From: Vigna angularis
Lineage: Eukaryota > Streptophyta > Magnoliopsida > Fabales > Fabaceae
Assembly (NCBI RefSeq): GCF_016808095.1
Contig: NC_068980.1
Location: forward strand, 2,542,001-2,606,000
Length of the DNA: 64,000 nt
Direction of reading: 5' to 3'
The notes beneath the pieces were generated by a model. It did not search any database. It was not told where the DNA came from and was given only the letters and a program-made list of their open reading frames with translations. The position numbers and the translations under genes were made by a program. Within the stretch, counting starts at the first letter, position 1. Every line of letters begins with the position of its first letter. Positions 12,480 to 26,000 of the stretch are shown in pieces.

Positions 12480-12494
12480 TTAGGGTTAGGGTTT
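12480..12494 (-). promoter_or_regulatory. Telo-box upstream of TIM23
   Basis: On the minus strand the sequence reads AAACCCTAACCCTAA, about 25-40 bp upstream of the TIM23 ATG. Telo-boxes (AAACCCTAA) are known in promoters and leaders of plant translation-related and mitochondrial housekeeping genes and are linked to growth-related expression. Confidence 0.7.
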
Positions 12495-12539
12495 CAGAGA
12501 GAAAGGAACAAATCAGAGAGTCGCAGATGAACTAACGAC

Positions 12540-14168
12540 GCTGTTTAGACAGTTATGATTTTGAGTATGGCGGCGCGTTAGACACCCGGTCCGGTCTGGT
12601 TAGACTTTTATTTCCGGCTCGAACCGGAAATGCGAAACTTCTTGCGAAATTAAAAATAAAATAAGAACAAAAATATGAATACACCATTTAAATTACAAAT
12701 TTATATAAAATTTTCTACCTCGATAATCCTTAGAACCATTATAAAAAAAATAAACTTTTAATTACTTTTTTTTACAGCTAACCTAGAAAATGTTCTGAAA
12801 TTTTTCAAAAAATATAAAGACATAAATATACGCATATAATTATATAGGGTTTTATATTGTAAATTTACACGTCTATTAGCTACATTTCTAAGAAATTCAT
12901 ATTATATTTGCTTCTCTATAGTTTTAAAAACAGTTTCTAAATTTTGATTAGTAATAGTGATAGATTAAAAGATAGCGTGACGACGGTTTTATAAAAAGAC
13001 AACTTAGAAAATACTTTCTAAATTATTTCTATGTGTAATGAGTTATACTTTAAATTATTAATAGATCAAATATAAACAATATCTAAAAATTACATGTTTT
13101 TAGATTAATTCGATTAATATCTAAAATGTATCTGTGATATTAGTTATAATAAAAATATTTATCTTAATATTATAGAATATTATCGTGTGACATACTATAC
13201 CAATATTGTTATATGTTCAAAAAGTTTTTCTCGTTAATATGCTGATTTTTCTAGTCAAACATATTTTAAATATTTTTCTGTACTAATTTACCATTATTAA
13301 TGCATTCATTAGTTAATATATTAATAATTCGTATAACTTATTTATCAACTTTTAACCAAATTATATCCACTAATTTCTTTCAGCTCAAAATATATGAAAT
13401 TAAAACTTTTAAGTACTTTTTTATTTGAAAAATAGTTCCTCAAGGAATGGTGTGTAATAAAATATCATCATTTTAAAATATTAAAATATTATCTTTTAAC
13501 TAATTTCTGAGATCGGTCATGTTTTATCTTTTTAAAAAAGTTTTATAGGATTATTTTCTATATTTTTATTTAATATTTATATAATTATAACTTTTTTAAT
13601 ATTTAACATTAAAATATATATAGGTCATTTTCAATTTTACAAAACTAACTTAAATATTATACATTTATCTTATTTTTAAATGAATATTTTATTTTCCTAT
13701 ATAATGTTGGTTGTAATTACTTACACAATACGTTACTTAAAAACTATTATGTTTTAAGTGAAAAATTAATTATATATTTTTTAATTTTATTGTAAAGTAA
13801 ATATAAGACTATAAATCAATTTATTGCTTAACAATTCAAATTAGAATGACTTAAGGTAATCAATTCATTTTAAGCATATTCCAATATAAATTAGTTTATA
13901 AAATAGTCTTTTATTTGCCAAATATGCAAACAAATACAAATAGTATATGTACATATACATATACATTCTTTTTCAAACGTGCTTTCTAAATGATTATAAG
14001 AGGCCTGGTTTCCACAAACAGAGTATAGCATTAGCATCCCATATATTGATCACAAACTTAGCGAGTTTATACATTGTTATTATGTTGTTATTTTTCAGTT
14101 TCCATTCATTTGCTTCCTGAATATACATTATACAAAATCATAGATAAATTTACACGAAATGGAAAGCT
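12540..14168. other. AT-rich spacer, TIM23 promoter to USP kinase 3' end
   Basis: No gene seen. The first 60 bp hold GC-rich promoter-like sequence and a short inverted repeat (atttccgg-ctcgaa-ccggaaat, 12610-12631). The rest is AT-rich without recognisable coding capacity. The final part is likely 3' UTR of the kinase gene. Confidence 0.6.
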
Positions 14169-16947
14169 TTACACCATGATTTTATCTTTGGGAAATGTAA
14201 TCACTACTCCTAAATTTGTAAGCCGACTCAACTCTGGCAAAATGACAGAAGCAAGATCTGGTCTATCTCGTTTTCTCATCTCACAACACTTCAAAGCCAA
14301 CTTAGCAAATGACAAAGTGTCCTCAACAGGCCAATCCATGACATTAGGATCAAGAACCTCAGAAAATGTACCTTTTTCTATACCCTCTTGAACAAAGTGA
14401 GCCACACCCATAGGAGGCTTTCCAGTTATAATTTGCAACAGCACTACACCTAGTGAATAAATGTCTGATTTAACCCCCAATAGTCCTGTTTGCTGATATT
14501 CTGGATCAATGTAGCAAAATGTACCAGCTGCAGTTGTCTTATGGTATTGAGTGGTTTTGTCCGGTATAGCAGGTGGAACTAGCCTTGCCAAACCCACATC
14601 AGTGATCTTGCTACCATAGTTACAGTCCAACAAAATGTTTGCCGGTTTCAGGTCTCGGTGCACAATAGGCTCAGGCTTTGTCTGATGAAGGAAAAGAAGG
14701 CCTGTGGCAATTTCTGATGCTATTTTGAATCTAACTTTCCATGGAATTGCTGGTGTGTTATCTTTTTGGAATAGACGATCTTCTAAACTTCCATTTTCCA
14801 TGTACTCATACACAAGGCATCCATACTCCGGACATGCACCCAAAAGCTTAACCATGTTTGAATGTCTTATTGTGCTCAAAACACTAACCTGTCTCATGTA
14901 CCAGAACAAACGATTACTTATAATGACCCATGTTGTCAAGTAAAGAGGACTCAAGATGTTACTTAGTTTTTCTTGGAAACAAATATTATCACTCTAAGTT
15001 TTTTACATTCATTTATTCTCTTACTTTTTATTTGCTTTTTTTCTTAGAAAAATATAAAAATTTATGATCTAATCATTTTATCCTTATATTATATGTGAAA
15101 ATATTATATGTCAAATGAATGTAAAAGCATCCGGTTATTTAAAGCAAAAACATGACAACCTCTTGTTGAAACTGCTTCTCCCCATGGGTTATGTCAGGTC
15201 TGAGAGCCTTGACAGCAACAACAATGTTATCAAGCACCCCTTTGAAAACAGGTCCATATGAACCTTCACCGATTTTCAGGGCATTGTTAAAGTAATTAGT
15301 TGCTATTTCGATTTCTCTAATGTTGTATCTTTTAAATAGAACTTTGTTTGGTGCAATTTCATTTGATGGTTTATTCCTCTCTTCTTCTTCATGCATGTCT
15401 CCCTCTTCTTGCCTTATATTTTCATGCTTCGTTGTCTGAATGAGAAACATTAATCATTAAAACTGTTTTGAGGATTATAATTAATAAAAATTATATGATG
15501 CAAAATATCACCTACCGGAGGCTTTTTGGAAGATTTGCTCCTACAATTCGAATTAATGACTACATTTTGTTTTCCATGTGATGTCTCACTCGTTTGATGA
15601 TCAAACAACCTTGAAGTGTCTTCTTTAAGGAAACTTTGATTGGATGAAGTTTGTAAAGAACTGGTTTCATCAGATAGTTTTGTAGAATCAGTCTCTCCAT
15701 TGTTCTTGTGTGGTGTTATTGGAGATACCCCATCATTGTTTGAGCTTTGCCAAAATTTAATTTGGAGCGATCTTCTGTTTATACAATATAAAACATGTAA
15801 CAACATTTAGCAAGCACAGAAACTTGTTCAAATAAGCACAGAAACATGTATAAACTTGCATCTATGTCTAGAATTTATATAAAATTAGTAAACTTATTGT
15901 ATAAATTGATTTCACCTTCTAATATCATTTAGGATGTTCAAATCATTTTCTTCTTTAACCATCAAATTATAAACATTTTTGTGTTCAAACCTGTTTAAAT
16001 CTTTGGACCGAAAACTTTCCCTGATGGCTTTTAGAGATTTTGATGGTGCGATACTAATATTCTGATGAGAATGACCTGCTGGTCGAATATTCTGCACTTT
16101 TCTTTTTGATATGATATGCATCATGCAAGATTGTGGCACAGATCTTAACAAGCTTGTTGGCACATCTACATCTTTAAATTTCCTGTACAATATAATTAGC
16201 AAGACTATTTGTTTGAAGAGATAAACCAGAAAATTCACAAAAAAAATAAAATATGCAGTTCTTTATGATTTCTGCAGTCATTACTGATTTCTGCAGAAAC
16301 TTCTGTATGTGAGAGAGAAAGAGAATAATGACCTTAGAAGAGCGTTGGAGCGAGAAGCACCAACGACAACATTGTTGATAGAATTCAGAATTATGTAATT
16401 AGTAAGCGCATTTACTACGTCAGTGTCTTGCAGAACTAACTCTTTAACTGCGACCTGAAATTTTCAGTGTTCATAATAAAAAACTGATATAAGACATCTG
16501 CATTCATATTAAAACTAAAGATTTTCAAAGCTTCAAACTTGGTAATGAATTCAGCACCCTTTTTCGAGCACAAAATCCTCGAAAGGGAAGAAAAATCTGT
16601 TGCAATTCTTCTTCTGTTGGCGGACGACCTTGCTTAGGGAAAACTTCCAAATCATCTACGCAACCCAAAGAAAAAAAAATTAAAAATTCTATGCATGATT
16701 ACAAAAAATGATTCTATTTCTTGCAAGAATTTAAATGGTGTTCATAAAAAATACAATCCATTGGTGAAGCATGAGTTTGAGCAATGTACGTACTGTGATA
16801 TAAGTTCTTAGTTCTGACGTGAAGGAGGGTGCAGGAAGAGTTGTTCCTGAAGAGATATTCCACAGCCCATTTGACTGCATGTTGGCTGTTCTGATCGCTA
16901 TCAATGGCGATCAAGGTAGACTCTTCTTCTGCTGCATTTGAACCCAT
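14169..16947 (-). CDS. USP-domain receptor-like cytoplasmic kinase, 7 exons, 631 aa
   Basis: Predicted cytoplasmic Ser/Thr kinase of the plant group with an N-terminal universal-stress-protein (UspA-like) domain. Exons on the minus strand: 16947-16794, 16655-16558, 16454-16333, 16182-15916, 15774-15516, 15435-15160, 14888-14169, all GT-AG. The USP domain spans roughly residues 10-135 (TLIAIDSDQNSQHAVKWA; NNVVVGASRSNALL). The linker runs to about 340 and is rich in Ser/Asn. The kinase domain has the glycine loop GEGSYG (356-361), VAVK Lys376, HRDLKPAN with Asp471, then DVG at 489-491, and AGTFCYIDPEYQQTG. DVG in place of DFG is normal for this subfamily. Relatives often carry a long coiled coil in the linker, and some a C-terminal U-box; neither is seen here. 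The start is ATG 16947 (MGSNAAEE). Substrates are unknown; stress signalling is a family-level guess. Confidence 0.9.
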
Positions 16948-16959
16948 AATCAACAACAA

Positions 16960-19371
16960 CGTTGGTTTCCCAAAAATCTATGACTGCAATAACCAATGTA
17001 GTTGTTATGTCATTCATTCATGTCTGAGGGGTTTTGAACCTTTTTATTATATTTTTAGCATGAATGCACCTTAATCCGGTTGTATCTTGAATGTAAACCC
17101 AACTTTAGCGTATTTACAATCAGGAAAAATACAAAAGTTGTTCATAACTGAATATATTAATATTTTAATTATATTTCTTTTATGTATACATATACTTTTG
17201 CTCTTTGAATTTATTTTAATTTTATCTTTTAAATAATTTATTTGAAATTTAAAATAATTAATTTATTAATAACATATTTATTTTAATTTTTACCATTTTT
17301 ATTTAATCGTTATTTCAACTTAATATTTTTTTTACAAAATAAATAAAAGATTATAAAAATTATTAATATTCAATTTTATAATAACAATAAATTTATTATT
17401 TTTTATTATTATAAGAAAATAAACACATTATTTACTATAATAATTGTAAAGTGAATTTTGTATTCTATAATATAATTTTTCTTATAACCATGTCTCACAC
17501 ACGTACTCTTTTTTAGCAATCTTTACATTTTTAAGTAACAACAAAAATATAAATTACAACAATCAATAAATTATACTACTTTTCATACAATTAATAAGAA
17601 AAATCAGATTCAAATAATTTTAATTAAAATAATTTATTTATATTTAAAACATTATATTTTTTAATTTAATTTTTTTCATTATTAATCACGTAATTGTTAT
17701 TTTACTTTACATTTTTTTTATTTGTCTTTTCACGTAATTTAGTTTAAAGAAAAATTAAATGACAATTTAATTAGAAATATAAAATTTTAAATATATAATA
17801 AAAAAAATAAAAGTTAAATTAAAAATATTTAAATTTACCAAGAAATTTTAAACTTAAATAATTCTTTTAATTATTATCTTTCTAACAGCTATTGATCCTT
17901 TTAACATATAGTGAACAGCCACATTTTTCTTGATTATTTTAGTTTTATATTCAAAGTCAATTTTAACTATTAATGGAAGGATTCTTTCTTATACGTTGCT
18001 TTCCTTTTTCTTGGAAAAGAAGCATGTAAAAAAAGTATGAAACTTAACAGTTTAATTTTCACTCCTCTTATCATAAAAATTCATCAACTATATATATTAT
18101 TACATGTTGTATATTAGAATTAATGAGAGAAATGTATTTTGCCATAAACTATTTTTTCCTTAAAAACATATAGAAAAAAATAATTTGACTTTAAATAATA
18201 AATTATCTAATCATAATAATTCATAATTTACCACTAATTAAGTGCGAAAATTAATAGACACTATATGCATTTGTTTCAATTTTTTTACTCAAATTCTAAT
18301 CCTATAAATAGTTTATCCACCGACTATATTTTTTAAATTATGCATTGTAGATCTTTTAAATATAAAGGAAAATTCGAAGAATGTTCCTTGTACATAGGAT
18401 CATAAACTAAAAGATAAAGTCAAATAATATGTCTAGAAAACATGTTTTGCACAAAACGTAACAAAGGCGAAATAATTAAACATGCTTCATTAAGGTTCCT
18501 TTTAACGTAATTAATAAAACAACAAAAACAAAGCTATCCATTACACAACACGCTTTCCTTCAACATTATACAATGGAATCCCTTCAACATTATACAATGG
18601 AATCAAATAATGCCTTTTTTTAACAAAGAAATATAAGTAATCTAGTTTTAATATTTATTGATTTTATTTACTGAATTTTGTATCTAAATCACACCAGTTT
18701 TTATTTAATTATAAAAATTAATAATAACATATTTTATTAATCCTCTTCATCTTTTTCGTTACTTATCATATACATTATTATCTTCATCTTGGTGTATGCT
18801 AGAACATACGTAATGTTTTTTGCAAGTAAACTATCAAATTAATCTTAAAAATGAATATTATAAAATATTTAACTCCGAAAATTAGGAGTTAAATTGATTA
18901 TCTTTCTAAATTGATTATCTTATAGTGTGTTGTCTTTTAAGAAAATCATAACAAATTTAACTTATTTTAATGTCTTTATGGAAGCCATGTTGTCAAGTAA
19001 CACCAAGAGCTCCAATTTATTAATAGAAAAATGTAGGAAGTTGTAAAAACAAAGTTTAAAGAAAATATATGCATCTAATTTGCAATGGTAGCAACGTGAT
19101 TACGTGATATGGCATTATTTGAGTTAGTCCATTTTAATAGTCTTCAAGCATAATATAAAAATATTAATATAAATTTGACCGATTCGAAATGCACATGAAA
19201 AATTACTTACAACATTTTTTATTTGGCTGTATACACTGAATTGCAAATAATTTCTCATACATAACTAAGAAATTGCATGTATATAATATTTCACTAAATT
19301 CATATAATAAAATATGTCAAAAAAATGAAATAATTAATATAATAATAACAATAATAATCACGTATTTACGT
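16960..19371. other. AT-rich intergenic region
   Basis: No gene recognised. It is the upstream region of two divergent genes: the kinase on the minus strand and the DUF761 protein on the plus strand. It contains a perfect 24-bp tandem duplication near 18.57 kb and is otherwise low-complexity AT-rich sequence. Confidence 0.6.
18557..18604. repeat. Perfect 24-bp tandem duplication
   Basis: A 24-base unit beginning CCTTCAACATTATACAATGG occurs twice in immediate succession without a mismatch. The identity indicates a recent event. Confidence 0.9.
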
Positions 19372-19372
19372 C

Positions 19373-19381
19373 TATATATAA
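19373..19381 (+). promoter_or_regulatory. TATA box of the DUF4408/DUF761 gene
   Basis: TATATATAA ends 62 bp before the ATG at 19443, which fits a transcription start near 19405 and a leader of about 40 nt. Confidence 0.6.
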
Positions 19382-19442
19382 GCGAACAAAGAACAGAAAA
19401 GGCATTATCAAAACAAAGGAACTAACGTTAAGCGAAAACCAA

Positions 19443-20660
19443 ATGGAAGCGGAAGAAGAAGAAGACGCGCCACCAAACTTCTGGACGGAGAACGGTAGCC
19501 ACCGCCGCCTCCGTCGATCTTACTCGCTGTTTCTCAGCTCCGGTGCAGTTCTGATATGTGTTCTGGTGATTGCACTTGCATTCACGTTGGTCATAATTCC
19601 CACCATCTTTTCCACGTTGCACGCATTCCCCTACCATCTTTTCAAACCCAATTCCGTGAAGAAGAGTTGGGACTCCCTCAACTTTGTGCTTATCATCTTC
19701 GCTATTCTCTGCGCCTTCCTCAGCAGGAACAACGCCGACGAGAGTTTCTCCGACACTCCACACAAGTACGAGAAACCAAACCCTACAACAACGCCACGGT
19801 GGTACGAGGAAACAGATCGCACGTCCTACAAATCGTATAACAGGCTCAGGAGTTTCAACTCCTACCCGGATCTCCGCCAAGAGTCGCCGTGGCTAGCCTC
19901 CGACGAACGGTGGCGATTTTATGATGATACGCACGTTAACGGTTATTGTAGATTTGACTTGGAAGAAGAGAGCGTCGTGAAAGTGGTAGATAAAGAGGTT
20001 CCGCTGCTACCGGGGTCTCCACCACCAGTTCCGGCGGAGGAGAGGAGTGGGGAAAGTAAGAATAAGGGAACAAGTGCAACAACTAAAGAGTTGTTGACTT
20101 CTTCGACGGGAAAGAAGAAGAAGAAGAAACAAAGACAAGGAAGCTTTGAAAATCTTAATCGCATTCGAAATTCTGAACCTCATTCACATCCTCGAGTTTC
20201 CTCAGTTTTTCACAATCTGTTTCCTTCTAAGAAAAGCAAGAGGAAGAAACTTGAGTCTGCTTCATCGTCGCATGTTTCATCATCCAAAACCGAACCAGTT
20301 CGTGGGAGTGTGGCCAGTTCCCTTAAATCAAACAAGAAAGAGACTTTCTTGAAGGAAAATGTGGCTGTTACTGGTAAGGAGTCACCTTTGATCCCTATAC
20401 CTCCGCCTCCACCGCCGCCGTTCAATATGCCGGCCTGGAAGTTCCGGGTGCAGGGTGACTTTGTTAGAATAAACAGCCATAGTAGCTCGAGTAGTGGTTC
20501 CCCAGATTTAGAAGATGAAGTTATGGAGTCAGCAAGAAGTGAAGATGGTGGAGAATCTGCAATCTTATTGTTCTATGATCCTAGCCCTGATGATGTTGAC
20601 ACCAAAGCTGATACTTTTATAGAAAGGTTCAGAGCTGGTTTGAAAGCTGGACCCAGTTGA
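19443..20660 (+). CDS. DUF4408/DUF761 protein, two membrane segments and Pro-rich tail, 405 aa
   Basis: Single-exon gene of the plant family often labelled hydroxyproline-rich glycoprotein family or DUF4408/DUF761. Visible parts: two hydrophobic segments at about residues 33-60 (LICVLVIALAFTLVIIPTIF) and 79-94 (LNFVLIIFAILCAFLS); a Ser/Arg/Lys-rich middle with a basic run (KKKKKK, about 224-229); a polyproline stretch PIPPPPPPP near 320; and the C-terminal DUF761 signature KADTFIERFRAGLKA, ending in GPS. The N-terminus is acidic (MEAEEEEDAPP) with no classical signal peptide, so the two segments probably anchor it to a membrane. The molecular function of the family is essentially unknown. The ATG is set by the TATA box just upstream and by family length. 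Confidence 0.88.
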   Translation: MEAEEEEDAPPNFWTENGSHRRLRRSYSLFLSSGAVLICVLVIALAFTLVIIPTIFSTLHAFPYHLFKPNSVKKSWDSLNFVLIIFAILCAFLSRNNADESFSDTPHKYEKPNPTTTPRWYEETDRTSYKSYNRLRSFNSYPDLRQESPWLASDERWRFYDDTHVNGYCRFDLEEESVVKVVDKEVPLLPGSPPPVPAEERSGESKNKGTSATTKELLTSSTGKKKKKKQRQGSFENLNRIRNSEPHSHPRVSSVFHNLFPSKKSKRKKLESASSSHVSSSKTEPVRGSVASSLKSNKKETFLKENVAVTGKESPLIPIPPPPPPPFNMPAWKFRVQGDFVRINSHSSSSSGSPDLEDEVMESARSEDGGESAILLFYDPSPDDVDTKADTFIERFRAGLKAGPS

Positions 20661-22662
20661 ATTTAAGGTGTAAAATTGATGGATGCTATGTCTTTATTCT
20701 TTAATTAGTTTATATTTTTGCTTTCTTTCTGAGAATTGTCATGAAGTGATGTTTTTTGTTTTACCATTTTTTAATGTATATATAGTTCTGCATGTTGCGA
20801 CTTTATCAAAGTAAAACACTTTCTTTGATACCATCTGCGGTGAAACAAACATCACCCTGCTCTAATTGGTTTGCTTAGCAAAAGGTTAACACAGTTAATA
20901 AGACAATGGTTCCTTTGAAAAAGCAACGCCTCTGAGGAGTGGAAATAATTGAGTAAAATGCTGAATCCTTTCTTGTATTTTCTTGATTATTCACCATTCT
21001 TGTTTAAGATTTGTGCAGTTTCTTCAAAACATAGACTAGTCTCGGGTAAGTTGAGTGTAATACAAGGAAGTGTTTTACTCAATCTTACACGAAAAGTTCT
21101 ATCCAATTTTCCTTTCGAAAAGATATAGAAACACCACTTGCTTTACTTTTTTGTATTTGTTATTTAGTTGTAATGAGTTTATAGTCGGAAAAAACAAGTA
21201 GTGAATTTTCTATTTTAAAAAGAAATAAATGATAATTTAACATATACAATTTGTTTTCATTTGACATTAAAAAAATACAAAAGTTTACTTTTTTTTTATT
21301 ACCATTTTACTCTTCTAGTATCAAATGGATGTAAATTGTGTCACCCTAAAAATCGGTATCAATGACAACAAAAATTACTTCTTTTGACGGGACACCGAAG
21401 CAACGGGTAGAAAAGAAAACTTTTTGTTGTTGTGTTGTGAACTGATAGGTTGCAAGATAATCTATGTTCTTTCTTTTTGTGAAACCTTTTGCGTACAAAT
21501 AAGCAACTATATAATGGGTGAATACTAGATGATGGAGCATCTTCCAAGACTAACCCATTTGATGTAACAGTTACTTGCCCAGAATTTAAATTCTTAAAAG
21601 TGGAGTTGAAGTCTAATTTTTAAATCTAATACAATCCAAAAGAAAAAGCATGCAAAACAAAGTTTACACTATTTTATATATTATACTATACAATACATTC
21701 AACACAGTTGAGATATACTACCATTTTACAGGTGGTTCTCCAAAGTAAAGCCCGGTTGTTATCCAATGGAATTCAAAAAACTAAATTATGTTAATGGGCT
21801 AGCTAAAGGACGCGAATAATACAGTAATTCACGGTTTTATAGAATCAAAGCGTTCATAATAACTTGTGCAAGTTGTACTAAGAACATGCAATTCCAATTC
21901 GCCATTGCCTTTCTTGTCTTTTCTACAAAACAAGGACTTCAACTCAAATGCAAATTTGCAAGGGCCATTTTTCTGTTTTGATTTCAGTGGGACAACAGCA
22001 GTAAACTACAGTGCCACCATGAAAAGCAGAGGGAAGAGAAGATATCCAACACACTACATTTCATTCAACTTTTCTAATATGGCAGATGCAGTTGAAGGCG
22101 TTTAAAAGTCAAATTTCATATTATAAAATACTATACTAAATGGCTAAGGAAAGTTCATCTTGTGAAAAAAGCGCAAGATGAAGTATCTAAATTGACTACC
22201 ATTTCAATGTGTGCGGCGGCTTCAATATAACATGTATGCTTAGTCCAACAATGCAGCTCTTTCCTGCCCTTTTTTCTTCCTGATTTAATTTCTTCTCACA
22301 TACTGAACAGATACTTCGTATTACCCAACATAGCTTAATGCCAATAACATATCATGAAAGAAAACTGTTCTAATTATATAGGTTGGGACTATTTTCTTTG
22401 AGGGGTTGGCATGTAAGAAACCAACAATAGGCCTTCCTCCTCGTATCAATTCATTTTTCTACGGGAGCGAGCAATGACTCAACAAAGAAAAATCTACAAC
22501 AAAAGCCCTAAGATTGCCCCAATATGGATGCTGCCACAATGCATAACAAAGCAAATTATTACAACACTCAGACCTAGCTTATAAAAAAGACAATTTAGTA
22601 GTGCCTAAAAGTAAATAAATACTAATGAGTAACTCAGGAGAAGCAAAACTTGCAAAGCCTAC
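20661..22662. other. Convergent spacer, DUF761 gene and threonine synthase 3' ends
   Basis: The 3' flanks of two convergently transcribed genes. The short open frames here (for example around 21.35-21.55 and 21.87-22.1 kb) have no recognisable protein features. I see no RNA gene or transposon. Confidence 0.6.
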
Positions 22663-24276
<1,614 letters not shown>

Positions 24277-24279
24277 TTA

Positions 24280-26000
24280 CTCCTTCCCACCCACCTTCAG
24301 ATCTATGTACATAATAAAATACTATTTCATTACAAAATAATACTATTTTTTATCTTATTATAATAATTATTCACCTCTATTTTCCTTTTTAAAATTAAAA
24401 TTATACTTTTAAAACTCTTTTTTTCATACACAACCATTCACAATTTTTTTAACAAATAAAGTATTGCCTTTATGGGGATGTTAATGATGATGGCTTGTCA
24501 TATTCTCATGGAACGTGGTTTTTGTGGAATTATCAACTCCCTGTGGTATATATAAATCTCACTTAAAATACTATAAATAATTTTTATTAAGCAAAAATTA
24601 TCTTCTCATTAATTTACTTTTCTTCCTTTCTTTGACAAGAAACAACTATCATGAAATTCAAAAACTACAAATACAATTTCATAACATGAACAGATATTAA
24701 TTGTATTCATTAATTTATTTTTCTTCCTTTCATTGACAAGAAAAAACTATCATGAAATTCAAAAACTACAAATACAATTTCATAACATAAACACATATAT
24801 TGATTGTATTTATTAATTTATTTTTCTTCCTTTCATCAAGAAACAACTATCGTAACGTATGTTAATTGTATTGATAGAATATCTCACAAGGGTGAAGATA
24901 TGAGAAGAAGAAAAGATATTTTTCTCACATCTAACAATAACATGGGAAACTTTGATAAAGAAGACGAGATTTTGAGAAACTAAATCATGTAATAAGAGAA
25001 CATTTGATTCATCTACTAAGATACAAATATTACTTGTAGTGATGCTGAACAAGGAAAAAGTTAAGTTGCAAACAAGAGAGAACTCGAACTCTTTAAAGTA
25101 TATTATATGATTAATAGGTGACAATGTTGGGAGTCAACAAGCCACTAATCATGTTTTAACACATAACTGAGAGAAGATATCTTTCCTTTTCATATCTTCC
25201 ACCCATTTGCCTGTTATTAACAACCCCTCTACTAAAAAGACAAAAAAAAGAGTCAATAAAGTAATATTAACAACCCATTCAACATCATAAATTGTATTTA
25301 GAAATTTTTAAGGTGAACTTCTTATTGTAGTAGTTTTTATCTTTTTACGAAATTATACAAGAAATATGGTTTGTTTCAAGGTTTAGCAAATGCCATTAAT
25401 ACGTTCATTGAGATTTTAGCTTTTCTTTGAATCAACTTGTCCTAGAGTTCATCCATCCTTTTCCTATCCACATTCCAAAATTGGTTATTTAAAAATTAAT
25501 TTAAAATATCAGTTGTTATTCAGGCAAGTGAATTATCGGACAGTGTTTTGTTTAGATTTGAGTATTCTGTGTTCAAGGCACCTATTATCCACAACAATCT
25601 GGTTTGGTGCTTTTAATAAAATTCTGGCTTTCATATGATTAGAAGCACCATACTTGTAAACGTTGCTCTTCCCCTCAGACAATCGAAAGAACTGAAAATT
25701 AACATGTTCAAATGCCATCCATTCATTTGGTGCAAATGTTGTAGCACTTCAATTTCCTTAATATTTAAGGTGGCCAGGAGATTAAGGTTTCAACCCCATT
25801 CATATGAAGCTTATGCCAACGTGAATCCATAGCTAGGGCAAGGCTTAGGAAAAGACAACTTTCCCAAGACAATCACAAAAGACAAAAAATCTACATGTGT
25901 GTCAAACAGAAAAACTATCCATCAACTACATCTAGAAAGAAACACATATTAACCAGATTAGTAAAGGCTCGAACAAAGTTTGTCCATAACGGAAACTTGA
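24280..26000. other. Spacer, threonine synthase promoter to Alfin 3' end
   Basis: No gene seen. It contains a three-copy tandem repeat of about 101 bp at 24.6-24.9 kb, listed separately. The last few hundred bases are probably 3' UTR of the Alfin-like gene. Confidence 0.55.
24607..24885. repeat. Three-copy tandem repeat, about 101-103-bp unit
   Basis: Copies start at 24607, 24708 and 24811. Each begins with (C/T)ATTAATTTA and TTTTTCTTCCTTTC. The first two continue with the same AACTATCATGAAATTCAAA and TACAATTTCATAACAT stretches. The third is truncated and diverges after about 45 bp. It lies in the far upstream region of threonine synthase. Confidence 0.9.

Noticed and set aside
11741..12535. 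Long plus-strand open frames opposite TIM23
   Set aside because: They are shadows of the GC-rich TIM23 coding region. Their translations are low-complexity and resemble nothing, while the minus frame gives a complete TIM23.
12610..12631. Inverted repeat atttccgg-ctcgaa-ccggaaat as a terminator or operator
   Set aside because: Plant genes do not use such terminators. It is short and may be a chance palindrome in a GC-rich promoter patch.
14481..14491. DVG in place of DFG in the USP kinase as a sign of a pseudokinase
   Set aside because: DVG is usual in this receptor-like cytoplasmic kinase subfamily, and Lys376, the HRD Asp and the metal-binding Asp are all present.
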